Assembly: GCA_001768235.1 (NCBI GenBank)
Contig: MENK01000022.1
Span: 1-64,000, forward strand
Direction: 5' to 3'
From: Bacteroidetes bacterium GWB2_32_14
GTDB lineage: Bacteria; Bacteroidota; Bacteroidia; Bacteroidales; UBA12077
Length of the DNA: 64,000 bases
Shown here: positions 17,401-25,910 of the stretch, piece after piece
Position numbering within the stretch: the first letter of the stretch is position 1
Layout: each line of letters begins with the position of its first letter
Position numbers and translations under genes: made by a program
The notes under the pieces: model-generated
The model's database searches: none
The model's input: only the letters and a program-made list of their open reading frames with translations
What the model was told of the DNA's origin: nothing

Positions 17401-17700
17401 GAAAAACCCAAGGTTTATCTTACCAAATCATCATTCGAAAAAGCAACAGGAGGATTTTATGTTGAAGAATCAATAACAGGAACGAAAATAATTCATAAAA
17501 ATTTAACTAATCAGGAGAGTTTGCTTGAAACTGATGATGTTTATATTTATAGCTCTTCTAAAGCAATTGTACAACTCAATAAAATTGATTTTAAAATTAT
17601 TGATGTGCAATTTATAAATCATGCACGGGAAATCCATTTACACCAGGCTTCACAAATGAGTATTTTACTCAAAGGAATAAAAAACCTGGTATTTGAATAG
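14425..17700 (+). CDS. ygfK: YgfK-type flavin/iron-sulfur oxidoreductase
   Basis: The 1091-aa protein has the YgfK/putative selenate reductase subunit layout. An N-terminal dihydroorotate-dehydrogenase-like barrel (about 1-430) is followed by a Cys-rich DPD-type iron-sulfur domain (CIAAPCKDTC onward, about 453-515). Next come the FAD motif GAGPSG (552-557) and the NAD(P) motif IIGGGNTAMDAARTA (from ~679). Two C-terminal Cys clusters finish it (909-923, and Cys974/977/980/984). It is a large electron-transfer module like NADPH-GltS/DPD. In purine clusters it probably receives electrons from the Mo hydroxylase, which here lacks an FAD subunit. It is convergent with the Lrp gene. Confidence 0.92.
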   Translation: MSDKFYPVSVKQLLHIILKEYDKSQSIFGIPRELFFNPTMNKKLLVEQFNQTIDSPIGVAAGPHSQMAQNIIAAWLMGARYIELKTIQTLDELEVSKPCIDMQDEGYNCEWSQELKIKESFNEYLNAWVIIHILNHKFGYRAEAGTIFNMSVGYNLEGILKDNVQWFFNKMNDCTDELHQKINEIKVLYPEITKIKIPAQISNNITLSTMHGCPANEIESIAGYLLNEKKLHTYVKLNPTLLGPEKLREILNKTLGFKTEVPDIAFEHDLKYPDALNIIKSLQETAKNKNLQFGLKLTNTLESVNNKSVFGEQVDMMYMSGRALHPVSIHVAQKLQQEFNGNLQLSFSAGADAFNISEILSCGFKTVTVCSDILKPGGYMRMNQYVDELLKALESNKANTIPEYIKSNASIEDLKKASLINIEKYSKKVLNLKHYKREYIQSPDIKTNRELGYFDCIAAPCKDTCATNQDIPDYMYYTSANQFGKAYEVILKTNPFPSITGMVCDHLCQNKCTRINYDESLLIREVKRFISEQDEVKPDTASKNNIKVAVIGAGPSGLSCAYYLALAGFSVEVFEANSKAGGMIQYAIPGFRLTNEAIEKDFKRVADLGVEIHYNTKVDKTKFELLKETFNYLFIGVGAPVSAPIELEGIESKGVIDSLTFLFKAKKNEKTGIGKNVIIIGGGNTAMDAARTAYRLVGNEGKVTIVYRRTINEMPADQGEIKAVLEEGMEIMELTAPEKIINENGEVKALLCNKMKSGEKDSSGRQKPIKIEDSEFEIPCDTIIPAIGQSLDIDFIQNELLKANTENYKTQIENIFIGGDALRGAATAIKAIGDGRKAAEQIIFKAEIDFKIRKPKNGKNFSKKELMLKRAIRKYAPEVKELEITDRKNFKLISETLDSVKAIEEAGRCLQCDEICNICTTVCPNFANYSYEIEPVKIQLQKAIVDEKGDISITNDGFFEISQKYQILNIANFCNECGNCNTFCPTNSAPYKEKPKVYLTKSSFEKATGGFYVEESITGTKIIHKNLTNQESLLETDDVYIYSSSKAIVQLNKIDFKIIDVQFINHAREIHLHQASQMSILLKGIKNLVFE

Positions 17701-17712
17701 AATTTTTCTAAC

Positions 17713-18174
17713 TTACAATTTAAAGTTTTGTTTCACCTTGGTTTCTGCCATAACAAACGAACTGTAAAATTGAGTAATATTTCCGATAGTAGAGAATTTT
17801 GCAGTAACAAAATTATGGAAATCATCCATATCATTGCAATATACTTTTAACAGAAAGTCAATATTACCCGATATATAATAACATTCCATCACTTCATCCA
17901 TTTGGCTCATTTGTAGTTCAAACTCATCAATAGCTTCTTTGGTATGTTTATTTAGTGAAACGGATATGTAAACAATTAATTTCTTCCCAATTAATTTAGG
18001 ATCGATTAGAGTTAAATAATTTTTTATATATCCACTTTTTTCAAGTTTCTTTATACGTTCGTGAATAGGAGTTGTAGATAAATGCAATTTTTCTGATAAT
18101 TCGCGAATTGTAATCCTGCTATTTGTTTGTAATACATTAAGTAGCTTTCTGTCAATTTCATCAAGTGGTTTCAT
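17713..18174 (-). CDS. Lrp/AsnC-family transcriptional regulator
   Basis: The 153-aa protein has an N-terminal winged helix-turn-helix (DRKLLNVLQTNSRITIRELS, recognition helix near TTPIHERIKKLEKSGYI). A C-terminal RAM/ligand-binding domain follows (about 65-145, FLLKVYCNDMDDFHNFV). Lrp-type proteins form octamers or dimers and sense amino acids or other small metabolites. It is divergent from the PLP enzyme at 18310 and lies inside the purine cluster, so control of that gene and perhaps the cluster is a fair inference. The 135-bp divergent spacer is very AT-rich, as Lrp sites often are. Confidence 0.93.
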   Translation of the reverse strand: MKPLDEIDRKLLNVLQTNSRITIRELSEKLHLSTTPIHERIKKLEKSGYIKNYLTLIDPKLIGKKLIVYISVSLNKHTKEAIDEFELQMSQMDEVMECYYISGNIDFLLKVYCNDMDDFHNFVTAKFSTIGNITQFYSSFVMAETKVKQNFKL

Positions 18175-18263
18175 CCTAGCTTATTTTCCTGTTAATAATT
18201 ATAAAATTTCGAACAAATATAAGTTATTTCTATCATTATACAAATTATTAGTTATTTTTCCTA

Positions 18264-18271
18264 TATTTTTG
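18264..18271 (+). promoter_or_regulatory. Putative -7 element for the PLP-enzyme gene
   Basis: TATTTTTG fits TAnnTTTG and lies 38 bp before the start at 18310, in the spacer divergent from the lrp-type gene. Confidence 0.35.
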
Positions 18272-18309
18272 TATTTTAAAAGAATATATAAATATATTAT
18301 CTATCTTGC

Positions 18310-19821
18310 ATGGGTAAAAAAACATATTATAATTTTATTATGATTCAAATTATTGACAGAATAACAAACGAAAAAGTACTGCAAAATGCAGTTAACCGAT
18401 TTAAAGAAAGAAAGATTATTCTACCTACATTTAAGCAACAACAGAATCCGGAACTCATTCCTGAAAAAATAAAGAACCATCTGAAAAATATAGGTTTATG
18501 GGAAATCAATCCATTAAACCTGTTTAGGATAACCTGGAAAAACGAACCCAAAGAAAAAGGAGGGTTATTTGGTAAAGTGAATTATATAGAATTACCAAAA
18601 TCCTTAACAGGCGTTAATGCCCGGATTGTTCTTTTAATAGGAAAATGGTTTCCAACAGGGGCTCATAAAGTAGGTGCGGCATATGGCTGTTTAGCTCCAA
18701 GAATCACCACGGGCGAATTTGATCCAACCTATCACAAAGCAGTATGGCCTTCAACAGGAAATTATTGTCGTGGTGGTGCTTTCGACTCAAAATTAATGGG
18801 TACAGAATCTGTGGCTATCTTACCACAGGAAATGAGCAAGGAACGATTTACCTGGTTGCGCGATGTTATTGGTTCCGAAGTAATTGCAACACCGGGTTGT
18901 GAATCTAATGTTAAGGAAATATATGATAAATGCTGGGAAATTCGCAGGACACGCCCTGATTGTGTCATTTTTAACCAGTTTGATGAATTTGGTAATGCAG
19001 CCTGGCATTACAATACCACAGGTAAAGCTATCGAAGAAGTATTTAATCATGTTAAAACGAAAGAAAGTAAGCTTGCAGCTTATATTTCTGCAACAGGTTC
19101 GGCGGGAACAATAGCTGCCGGTGATTATTTAAGAACTGTTGCACCGCATGTAAAAGTTGTTGCTTCTGAAGCTTTACAATGCCCTACCCTGCTTATGAAT
19201 GGTTTTGGCGGTCACCGCATCGAAGGCATTGGCGATAAACACGTTCCCTGGATTCATAATGTAAAAAATACAGATGTTGTTACTGCAATCGATGATGAAG
19301 ATTGTATGCGGATTTTACGATTATTTAACGAAAAAGAAGGCCATAACTATTTAAAATCATTAGGTGTCGATCCTGAAATTATTGAAAACCTGCACTTAAT
19401 TGGAATATCGGGTATTGGAAATTTACTGTCGGCTATAAAAACAGCCAGGTATTATGAAATGACTAAAGAAGATATTATTGTTACAATAGCAACTGATTCT
19501 GCCGACATGTACCAGTCACGAATTACTGAATTACACGACGAAAAAGGAAAATACACTGATATGCAAGCTGTAAAAGATTTCGAAAAGTGTATTTTGGGTT
19601 CAAAAACCGACAGTATGAAAGAATTGAATTACTATGATAAAAAAGCTATTCATAATTTAAAATACTTTACATGGGTTGAACAACAAGCTAAAGAAGTTGA
19701 AGACCTTAATCAGTTATGGTACGATCGTGAAATATGGAATAAATTGTTCTTACAACTTGAACACTGGGATGATTTAATCAATGAATTTAACGAAAGGACA
19801 GGATTGCTGAAGAATCTTTAA
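18310..19821 (+). CDS. Fold-type II PLP-dependent enzyme (cysteine-synthase/ammonia-lyase-like)
   Basis: The 503-aa protein belongs to the tryptophan-synthase-beta fold. The Schiff-base lysine is Lys120 in PTGAHKVGAAYG. Further landmarks are PSTGNYCRGGA (substrate loop) and SATGSAGTIAAGDYL (phosphate cradle). It is longer than typical cysteine synthases or YgeX diaminopropionate ammonia-lyase (about 400 aa), with extra N- and C-terminal segments. Its place in the purine cluster suggests it deaminates an amino-acid product such as 2,3-diaminopropionate, but the substrate is not shown by sequence. A start at Met11 (18340) is possible. Confidence 0.8.
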   Translation: MGKKTYYNFIMIQIIDRITNEKVLQNAVNRFKERKIILPTFKQQQNPELIPEKIKNHLKNIGLWEINPLNLFRITWKNEPKEKGGLFGKVNYIELPKSLTGVNARIVLLIGKWFPTGAHKVGAAYGCLAPRITTGEFDPTYHKAVWPSTGNYCRGGAFDSKLMGTESVAILPQEMSKERFTWLRDVIGSEVIATPGCESNVKEIYDKCWEIRRTRPDCVIFNQFDEFGNAAWHYNTTGKAIEEVFNHVKTKESKLAAYISATGSAGTIAAGDYLRTVAPHVKVVASEALQCPTLLMNGFGGHRIEGIGDKHVPWIHNVKNTDVVTAIDDEDCMRILRLFNEKEGHNYLKSLGVDPEIIENLHLIGISGIGNLLSAIKTARYYEMTKEDIIVTIATDSADMYQSRITELHDEKGKYTDMQAVKDFEKCILGSKTDSMKELNYYDKKAIHNLKYFTWVEQQAKEVEDLNQLWYDREIWNKLFLQLEHWDDLINEFNERTGLLKNL

Positions 19822-19854
19822 ATACTCAATACTTTGCCTTACTATTATAAAAAT

Positions 19855-19973
19855 GGTGTCTCAAATGTAAAAAATCATTCCTGGAAAAACTCAATACTAC
19901 ATTATTTTCTTGTTGGAACAGAACAAGCCAGAAATGAAAAACCTTAAAACCTAAACATAGAGACACCCTTTTT
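19855..19973 (+). repeat. Nested inverted-repeat element: structured terminator, small RNA or MITE
   Basis: Three stems nest in about 113 nt: GGTGTCTC (19855-19862) with GAGACACC (19960-19967), CATTCCTGG (19876-19884) with CCAGAAATG (19928-19936, one mismatch), and CTTGTT (19909-19914) with AACAAG (19922-19927). A T-run follows the outer stem. It lies between two same-strand genes and could end the upstream transcript. The perfect terminal repeats also fit a miniature transposable element. Confidence 0.55.
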
Positions 19974-20042
19974 TAATAACTTGGTAATTTTTAATTATTG
20001 AGTTGAACAAAAATAATTAATTTCGTAGTAGTTCAAAATAGT

Positions 20043-21293
20043 ATGCCTGTTAAAATACATAGCCAGAAGTTTATTTACCAGTGTATCGATTGTGGAAAAC
20101 AATATTTTACAAACGAAACCACCTATTTGTGTCCAAGTTGCAGCAAGGAAAATAACGATTTGTCTCCTCCAAAAGGAGTTCTTGGAATTGTTTATAACTT
20201 TTCTGATATTTTAAAGAAAAATTTTCTGTTTAAAGATTTTAAAAAGGAAAAATTTCTTGATTTATTGCCAATCAACAAATCTGAAAATCTTCCTAAACTT
20301 AAAGTGGGAAATACTCCCCTCTATAAATTTAACAAGCTGGATAATAAGGATTTATCTTTCATGTTATATTTAAAAGATGATTCCCAAAATCCAACCTTTT
20401 CTTTTAAGGACAGGGCATCTTCATTGGTTTCGGCTTTTGCTAAAGAAAATAAGTTAGGGACAATAGTTACAGCATCTACAGGAAACGCGGGTTCATCACT
20501 AGCAGGTATTTGTGCTTCGCAGGGACAGAAAGCAATTGTTATGGTTCCTGAAACTGCACCTTTAGCCAAATTAACGCAGATTATAATGTATGGAGCAACC
20601 ATTGTTCCGGTAAAAGGTACATACGATGATGCTTTTGATTTAAGTATCAAGGCAACCAGTGAGTTTGGCTGGTACAACCGAAATACTGCATTTAATCCAT
20701 TAACTATTGAAGGGAAAAAAACAGTCTCGTACGAAATCTTTGATCAGCTCAATGAATCTTTACCCGACAGAATATTTGTTCCCGTTGGTGATGGCGTAAT
20801 TATTTCAGGTGTTTATAAAGGATTCGAGGATCTTTTGAATCTGAAAATTATTGATAAAATACCAGTAATTGTTGCTGTTCAGTCTGAAGGAAGCAATAAC
20901 CTGATCCGAAATTTAAATAATACAAACTTTGAAATAAAGCCAAGTAATACACTTGCCGATTCTATTTCTGTTGATATACCTCGTAACTTTTACATGGCCA
21001 GATATTATATTCAGAAATACAAAGGTGAGGTATTATCTATTTCTGATGAAAAAATACTGGATGCATCGGCTGTTTTATCGAGAAATACGGGTTTATTTGC
21101 CGAGCCTGCAGCGGCTACAGCTTTTGCCGGGTTCTTAAATTATTACAATCAAAACAAACTTGACAACAACTCCAAAAATGTTGTACTTTTAACAGGAAGC
21201 GGATTAAAAGATCTAAAATCAGTTCAAAAACTATTAAATATTCCTGAATCAATTGAGCCTGCAATAGATAATTTGAAAAAACTTATCTCATGA
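20043..21293 (+). CDS. thrC: Threonine synthase-like PLP enzyme
   Basis: The 416-aa protein starts with a zinc-ribbon-like N-terminus (Cys14, Cys17, Cys30, Cys33). A fold-type II PLP domain follows, with Lys122 in TFSFKDRASS, the glycine-rich TASTGNAGSSLAG and the C-terminal LLTGSGLKD. This is the class II threonine synthase plan (O-phosphohomoserine to threonine). Its setting is catabolic: its 3' end overlaps the Mo hydroxylase gene by 4 bp (ATGA), so it may instead act on a purine-derived amino acid. A TAATTTCG element at 20014 could be its promoter, with TTG 17 bp upstream. Confidence 0.82.
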   Translation: MPVKIHSQKFIYQCIDCGKQYFTNETTYLCPSCSKENNDLSPPKGVLGIVYNFSDILKKNFLFKDFKKEKFLDLLPINKSENLPKLKVGNTPLYKFNKLDNKDLSFMLYLKDDSQNPTFSFKDRASSLVSAFAKENKLGTIVTASTGNAGSSLAGICASQGQKAIVMVPETAPLAKLTQIIMYGATIVPVKGTYDDAFDLSIKATSEFGWYNRNTAFNPLTIEGKKTVSYEIFDQLNESLPDRIFVPVGDGVIISGVYKGFEDLLNLKIIDKIPVIVAVQSEGSNNLIRNLNNTNFEIKPSNTLADSISVDIPRNFYMARYYIQKYKGEVLSISDEKILDASAVLSRNTGLFAEPAAATAFAGFLNYYNQNKLDNNSKNVVLLTGSGLKDLKSVQKLLNIPESIEPAIDNLKKLIS

Positions 21294-23839
21294 TTACTTT
21301 TACTTTAAATGGTGTTAAAGAAACATACACGGGAAACCCTGAAGAAACATTATTGAATCATTTACGTCTCGGTAAACACATTACATCTGTAAAAGACGGA
21401 TGTTCAGGTCAGGCTGTTTGTGGAGCCTGTACTGTTGAAATTGATGGCAAAGCCAAACTGGCCTGCGTGATTAAAATAAAAACTTTAGATGGTACTGAAA
21501 TATTCACCCCGGAAGGTTTCCCCGAATATGTAAAAGATACTATTGCCAAAGCATTTGTAAATAAAGGAGCTGTACAATGCGGTTTTTGTTCTCCTGGCTT
21601 TATAAGCAGAACAAAAGTATTACTTCAGGATAATCCTAATCCTTCTGTTGAAGAAATTCAGAAAGCCATTAAACCCCATATTTGCCGATGTACAGGGTAC
21701 AAAAAAATCGAAGATGCCATAATATATGCAGGTAAAGCTATTCGTGAAAACAAAAAATTAGAAATTACCAAAACATCTGGTAAAATTGGCGTTTCGCAGC
21801 CCAAGTATGATGCTTATCGCACTGCTTTAGGCGAAAGACCATTTGTTGATGATTTATTTTTCGATGGAATGTTATTCGCTGCTCTAAAGATGAGCGATTA
21901 TCCAAAAGCAAAAGTGTTAAAAATTGATGTTTCCAAAGCTGAAAAGATTCAAGGTGTTCATAAAATATATACTGCAAAGGATATTCCCCGGGAAAAAAAG
22001 GTAGGTTTAATATACAAGGACTGGAGCGTGATGATTGGGGAAAGCGAAACTACCCATTATATTGGTGATGTTATTGCCGGTGTTGTTGCCGAATCGGATG
22101 AGATTGCCCGGGAAGCAGTTAAATTAATTCAGGTTGATTATGAAGTATATAAACCCGAAACCGATGTATTTAAAGCTATAGAAGGAGAACGGGTACATCC
22201 TGATAAGCCCAATAATTTTAACACAACTCAATTTACAATAGGCAATGCCGATGAAGCCCTAAAAAATTCAAAATACATATCCAAAGGAAAATATGAAACC
22301 CAGCGAATTGAACATGCTTTTTTAGAAAAAGAAGCTGCTTTAGCTCGCCCCGATGGTAAAGGCGGATTGGAATTATTCAGCCAGAGTCAGGGCGTTTATG
22401 AAGATCGTCGCCAGGTAGCAATGATTTTAGGATTACCGGAAGAAAAGGTTCGGGTAACACTTGTTCCGAATGGTGGTGGCTTTGGTGGTAAAGAAGATTT
22501 AAGTGTTCAGGGACAAACAGCTCTCTTTGCCTATCTTACCCGAAAACCTGTAAAACTCACATTAACACGGGAAGAATCTATTCGATTGCATCCAAAACGA
22601 CATCCTGTTTTTATGGATATTGAAATTGGAGCAAACGAAAATGGTATGTTAACAGCATTAAAACTAAGAGCTGTAGGCGATACCGGGGCTTATGCTTCGG
22701 TTGGAACAAAGGTGTTGGAACGTGTTGCCGGCCATGCTGCCGGTGGATATTTTATTCCTGATGTTGATATTGAAGCAAAAACCGTTTATACCAATAACAT
22801 CCCTTGTGGCGCCATGCGTGGTTTTGGTGCAAACCAGGTTTGTTTTGCCCTAGAAAGCTGTATTGATGATATTTGCAAACAAGCCGGATTTGATCGTTGG
22901 CAATTCAGGTATGACAATGCATTAACCGACGGCTTAAAAACATCAACCGGACAAAAAGTTTTTGGAGTTGGTATTCGGGCTTGTCTCGAAGCTGTTAAAG
23001 ATGATTTTAACAATGCCAGGCATGCCGGCTTAGCATGTGCAATTAAAAATTCAGGCGTTGGTAACGGGATGATTGATGAATCGAAAGTAATTATTGAAAT
23101 ACTTTCTGAAAATCATATTCGCCTGCAACACGGTTGGACTGAAATGGGCCAGGGAGTACATAATATGGCCTTACAAACTTTATGTGAAGAAATTGGTGTT
23201 TTACCCGATATTATTGAAGTAATTGTTGATACCGAAGCACAGATTAAAACAGGAATGACTACATCATCGCGTGCTACTGCACTTGTCGGATTAGCTGTAA
23301 TAAATGCTGCAAAAGCAATTAAAGAAGATTTAAAGACTAAATCGTTAAAAGATCTTACCGGAAAATCGTATAAGGGTCAGTTTGTATGTGACTGGACAAC
23401 CAAACCGGGAAGTGATGTTGATGAACAAATAACACATTACTCCTACGGGTATGCTGCGCAAGTATGTATTCTCGATGAAAAAGGAAATATCTCTAAAATG
23501 ATTGCTGCCCATGATGGTGGTAAAATCATGAACCCGATGTTATTCGAAGGCCAAATTGAAGGCGGTGTTCATATGGGATTGGGATATGCTTTGTCCGAAG
23601 ATTTACCAATGAAAGATGGTTATCTTGTAAGTGACAAAATGCGTGATTTACAAATCCTGAGAGCACACGAAACTCCTAAAATTGTTGTAAAAATGGTCGA
23701 AGTAAAAGATCCAATTGGTCCATACGGGGCAAAAGGTATTGGAGAAATCGGTTTAGTTCCAACTGCTGCTGCTGTAGCCAATGCCTTTTATCAATTTGAT
23801 GGAATAAAACGATATAAATTACCTTTAAAAAGAAAATAG
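21290..23839 (+). CDS. xdhD: Xanthine-dehydrogenase-type molybdenum hydroxylase with fused Fe-S domain (XdhD-like)
   Basis: The 849-aa protein has a [2Fe-2S] ferredoxin domain (Cys38, 44, 47 and 59), then the second [2Fe-2S] domain (QCGFCSPGF and HICRCTG, about 99-134). The large Mo-binding region follows (from about 165). Mo-domain landmarks are the PNGGGFGGKED loop, CGAMRGFGANQ and the C-terminal GAKGIGEIGL with the catalytic Glu. No FAD domain is present, as in E. coli XdhD and selenium-dependent purine hydroxylases. It probably hydroxylates a purine or xanthine, passing electrons to YgfK. It overlaps the upstream thrC-like gene by 4 bp. Confidence 0.92.
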   Translation: MITFTLNGVKETYTGNPEETLLNHLRLGKHITSVKDGCSGQAVCGACTVEIDGKAKLACVIKIKTLDGTEIFTPEGFPEYVKDTIAKAFVNKGAVQCGFCSPGFISRTKVLLQDNPNPSVEEIQKAIKPHICRCTGYKKIEDAIIYAGKAIRENKKLEITKTSGKIGVSQPKYDAYRTALGERPFVDDLFFDGMLFAALKMSDYPKAKVLKIDVSKAEKIQGVHKIYTAKDIPREKKVGLIYKDWSVMIGESETTHYIGDVIAGVVAESDEIAREAVKLIQVDYEVYKPETDVFKAIEGERVHPDKPNNFNTTQFTIGNADEALKNSKYISKGKYETQRIEHAFLEKEAALARPDGKGGLELFSQSQGVYEDRRQVAMILGLPEEKVRVTLVPNGGGFGGKEDLSVQGQTALFAYLTRKPVKLTLTREESIRLHPKRHPVFMDIEIGANENGMLTALKLRAVGDTGAYASVGTKVLERVAGHAAGGYFIPDVDIEAKTVYTNNIPCGAMRGFGANQVCFALESCIDDICKQAGFDRWQFRYDNALTDGLKTSTGQKVFGVGIRACLEAVKDDFNNARHAGLACAIKNSGVGNGMIDESKVIIEILSENHIRLQHGWTEMGQGVHNMALQTLCEEIGVLPDIIEVIVDTEAQIKTGMTTSSRATALVGLAVINAAKAIKEDLKTKSLKDLTGKSYKGQFVCDWTTKPGSDVDEQITHYSYGYAAQVCILDEKGNISKMIAAHDGGKIMNPMLFEGQIEGGVHMGLGYALSEDLPMKDGYLVSDKMRDLQILRAHETPKIVVKMVEVKDPIGPYGAKGIGEIGLVPTAAAVANAFYQFDGIKRYKLPLKRK

Positions 23840-23894
23840 TTTTTTATACATTTTTAACTTTCAACTTTTATCTTAAAACTTTTATCTTAATATC

Positions 23895-25166
23895 ATGTCA
23901 ATTCTATTAAAAAACGCAACATACATCGATTGGAAAACCTTAGAATTCAAGAATACTCACATTTTTATTGAAGAAGGAATTCATGGAAAAATTCAATTTT
24001 TAGATAACCCGGATTCATACAAGTTAAAAGAGACTATAGACTGCAAGGGGAAAATTGTAACCAAATCATTTGCAGTTGGGCATCATCATGTTTATTCTGC
24101 AATGGCTCGTGGAATGGGAGCTCCGAAAAAGAATCCGGAAAACTTTTATGAGATTTTAGAATACGTTTGGTGGACACTGGATAAATGTCTTGACAAGGAT
24201 ATGGTTGAATACAGTGCTTTGACTACTGCAATAGCATGCGCGAAAGCAGGATCGACATTTGTAATCGATCATCATGCATCACCAAATTTTATCGGGGGAT
24301 CATTGGATGTCATTGCTAAAGCATTTGATAAAGTTGGTGTAAATCATTTATTATGCTACGAAATTACCGACAGGGATGGATTAGATAAAGCAGAACAAGG
24401 ACTTTCGGAAACTGAAAATTACCTTAAAACAAACCAGGGATTGGTAGGATTACATGCTTCGTTTACTGTTGGTGACCAAACCATGAAAAAAGCAACAGAC
24501 TTAATGAATAAGTACAATTCAGGTTTTCACATTCATGTAGCTGAAGATTTACACGACCAAAGACACTGTTATGATAATTTTAGTAAACGGGTTGTAGAAC
24601 GATTAAACGATTATGGAGTATTAAATTCATCAAAAACAATACTTGGACATTGTATCCATATCGATGAAAATGAGCGAAATATAATTAAAAACTCAAAATC
24701 GTTCGTAGTTCAAAATATGGAAAGCAACCTGAATAATAAAGTCGGGTATTTCAATAGTAAAGGGCTTGGTGAAAATATTATGTTTGGTACCGACGGAATG
24801 CACAGTGATATGTTACAAAGTGCTAAATCAGCCTTTTTTTCAGGCCAGGATTCAGATAACATTGATTATTCATCAGCATATAGTCGATTTCGCAACGTAC
24901 ACAGGTATATTGAGTCAAATCAGTTTGCAGGTGATGGTGAAAACAATCTTGTAGTTCTTGATTATGATTCACCTACAGAAATAAATCAGAATAATTTTCT
25001 AGGACATTTTCTTTTTGGAATCAACTCAAATCATGTGTGTAATGTAATATCAAACGGGAAAATTATTGTTAAAGACCGTAAAATTAAAACCGTTAACGAA
25101 GAGGAAATCTTAAAAACTTCGCGCGAACTAGCCAATAAACTTTGGAAAAAAATGCAAAACAGTTGA
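23895..25166 (+). CDS. ssnA: SsnA-like aminohydrolase
   Basis: The 423-aa amidohydrolase-superfamily protein matches SsnA. The metal-binding HxH lies in AVGHHHVYSAMARG. Further ligands are in FHIHVAED and FGTDGMHSD, and a C-terminal beta-sandwich follows. SsnA-type enzymes hydrolyse a purine-ring or related amidine/amide intermediate in the ygfK-xdhD catabolic cluster. It follows the Mo hydroxylase by 55 bp on the same strand, and ygfK, xdhD and ssnA also cluster in E. coli. The short spacer carries AACTTT-type simple repeats. Confidence 0.9.
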   Translation: MSILLKNATYIDWKTLEFKNTHIFIEEGIHGKIQFLDNPDSYKLKETIDCKGKIVTKSFAVGHHHVYSAMARGMGAPKKNPENFYEILEYVWWTLDKCLDKDMVEYSALTTAIACAKAGSTFVIDHHASPNFIGGSLDVIAKAFDKVGVNHLLCYEITDRDGLDKAEQGLSETENYLKTNQGLVGLHASFTVGDQTMKKATDLMNKYNSGFHIHVAEDLHDQRHCYDNFSKRVVERLNDYGVLNSSKTILGHCIHIDENERNIIKNSKSFVVQNMESNLNNKVGYFNSKGLGENIMFGTDGMHSDMLQSAKSAFFSGQDSDNIDYSSAYSRFRNVHRYIESNQFAGDGENNLVVLDYDSPTEINQNNFLGHFLFGINSNHVCNVISNGKIIVKDRKIKTVNEEEILKTSRELANKLWKKMQNS

Positions 25167-25263
25167 AAAATTGCAAGTTCTAAGTTCAAAGTTTTTAAAA
25201 GTAATTTTTTAGTTTACATATTTAACTTATAACTTTGAACCTTCAACTTTTACTTATTATTAA

Positions 25264-25893
25264 ATGGAAATAAATATCTTGCAATGGATTGGTTATGCAG
25301 CATCCATAATTATTGCGTTATCAATGACAATGAACTCCATCGTGAAATTCAGGTGGGTTAATTTAGCAGGAGCCATAACATTTTCAACATATGGTTTTTT
25401 AATTGGAGCATATCCTGTAGGTATTTTAAATGGATTTATTGTATGTGTCGATATTTATTACCTGGTCATTATTTATTCAAAGAAAGAAATCTTTGAAATA
25501 TTAGAAGTTCGCCCAGACAACAGGTATTTATTACGTTTTTTGAAGTTTCATGATGCTGAGATTCAAAAATTTTTTCCCGGATTTACATACAAACCTGAAA
25601 TGAACACTATCAGCTTTTTTATTCATCGAAACATGGCTGTTGCCGGATTATTTCTGGCACACAGAACAGAAGACGGTTCACTTAAAGTTGGCCTCGATTA
25701 TGTGATTCCTGAATACAGGGATTTTAAAAATGGTAAATTCGTATATCATCGATTAAGTCAGCGATTTATCGAAGCAGGTTTTAAAAAAGTAATTACAAAG
25801 GGTGAAAGCAAAAAACATGTTAAATACTTAAAAAAACTTGGATTTGTTGAAGATCAAGATGGTTGTTATGTAAAAACCTTTGAATCAAAATAA
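25264..25893 (+). CDS. YgjV-like membrane domain fused to a GNAT-like domain
   Basis: The 209-aa protein has three N-terminal TM helices (about residues 6-25, 30-50 and 53-72) resembling the small YgjV/imp membrane family. A soluble C-terminal domain of ~125 residues follows. Its GLDYVIPEYRDFKNGKFVYHRLSQRFIEAGFKKVI pattern resembles a GNAT acyltransferase core. It sits inside the purine cluster, 17 bp before the hydantoinase gene. No function is established; a membrane-tethered acyltransferase or a sensor are both possible. Confidence 0.65.
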   Translation: MEINILQWIGYAASIIIALSMTMNSIVKFRWVNLAGAITFSTYGFLIGAYPVGILNGFIVCVDIYYLVIIYSKKEIFEILEVRPDNRYLLRFLKFHDAEIQKFFPGFTYKPEMNTISFFIHRNMAVAGLFLAHRTEDGSLKVGLDYVIPEYRDFKNGKFVYHRLSQRFIEAGFKKVITKGESKKHVKYLKKLGFVEDQDGCYVKTFESK

Positions 25894-25910
25894 TTAATTT
25901 CACTTTCAAC

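Noticed and set aside
18310-19821. YgeX diaminopropionate ammonia-lyase
   Set aside because: The protein is about 100 residues longer than YgeX and the motifs around the lysine fit a broader cysteine-synthase-like group. I left the substrate open.
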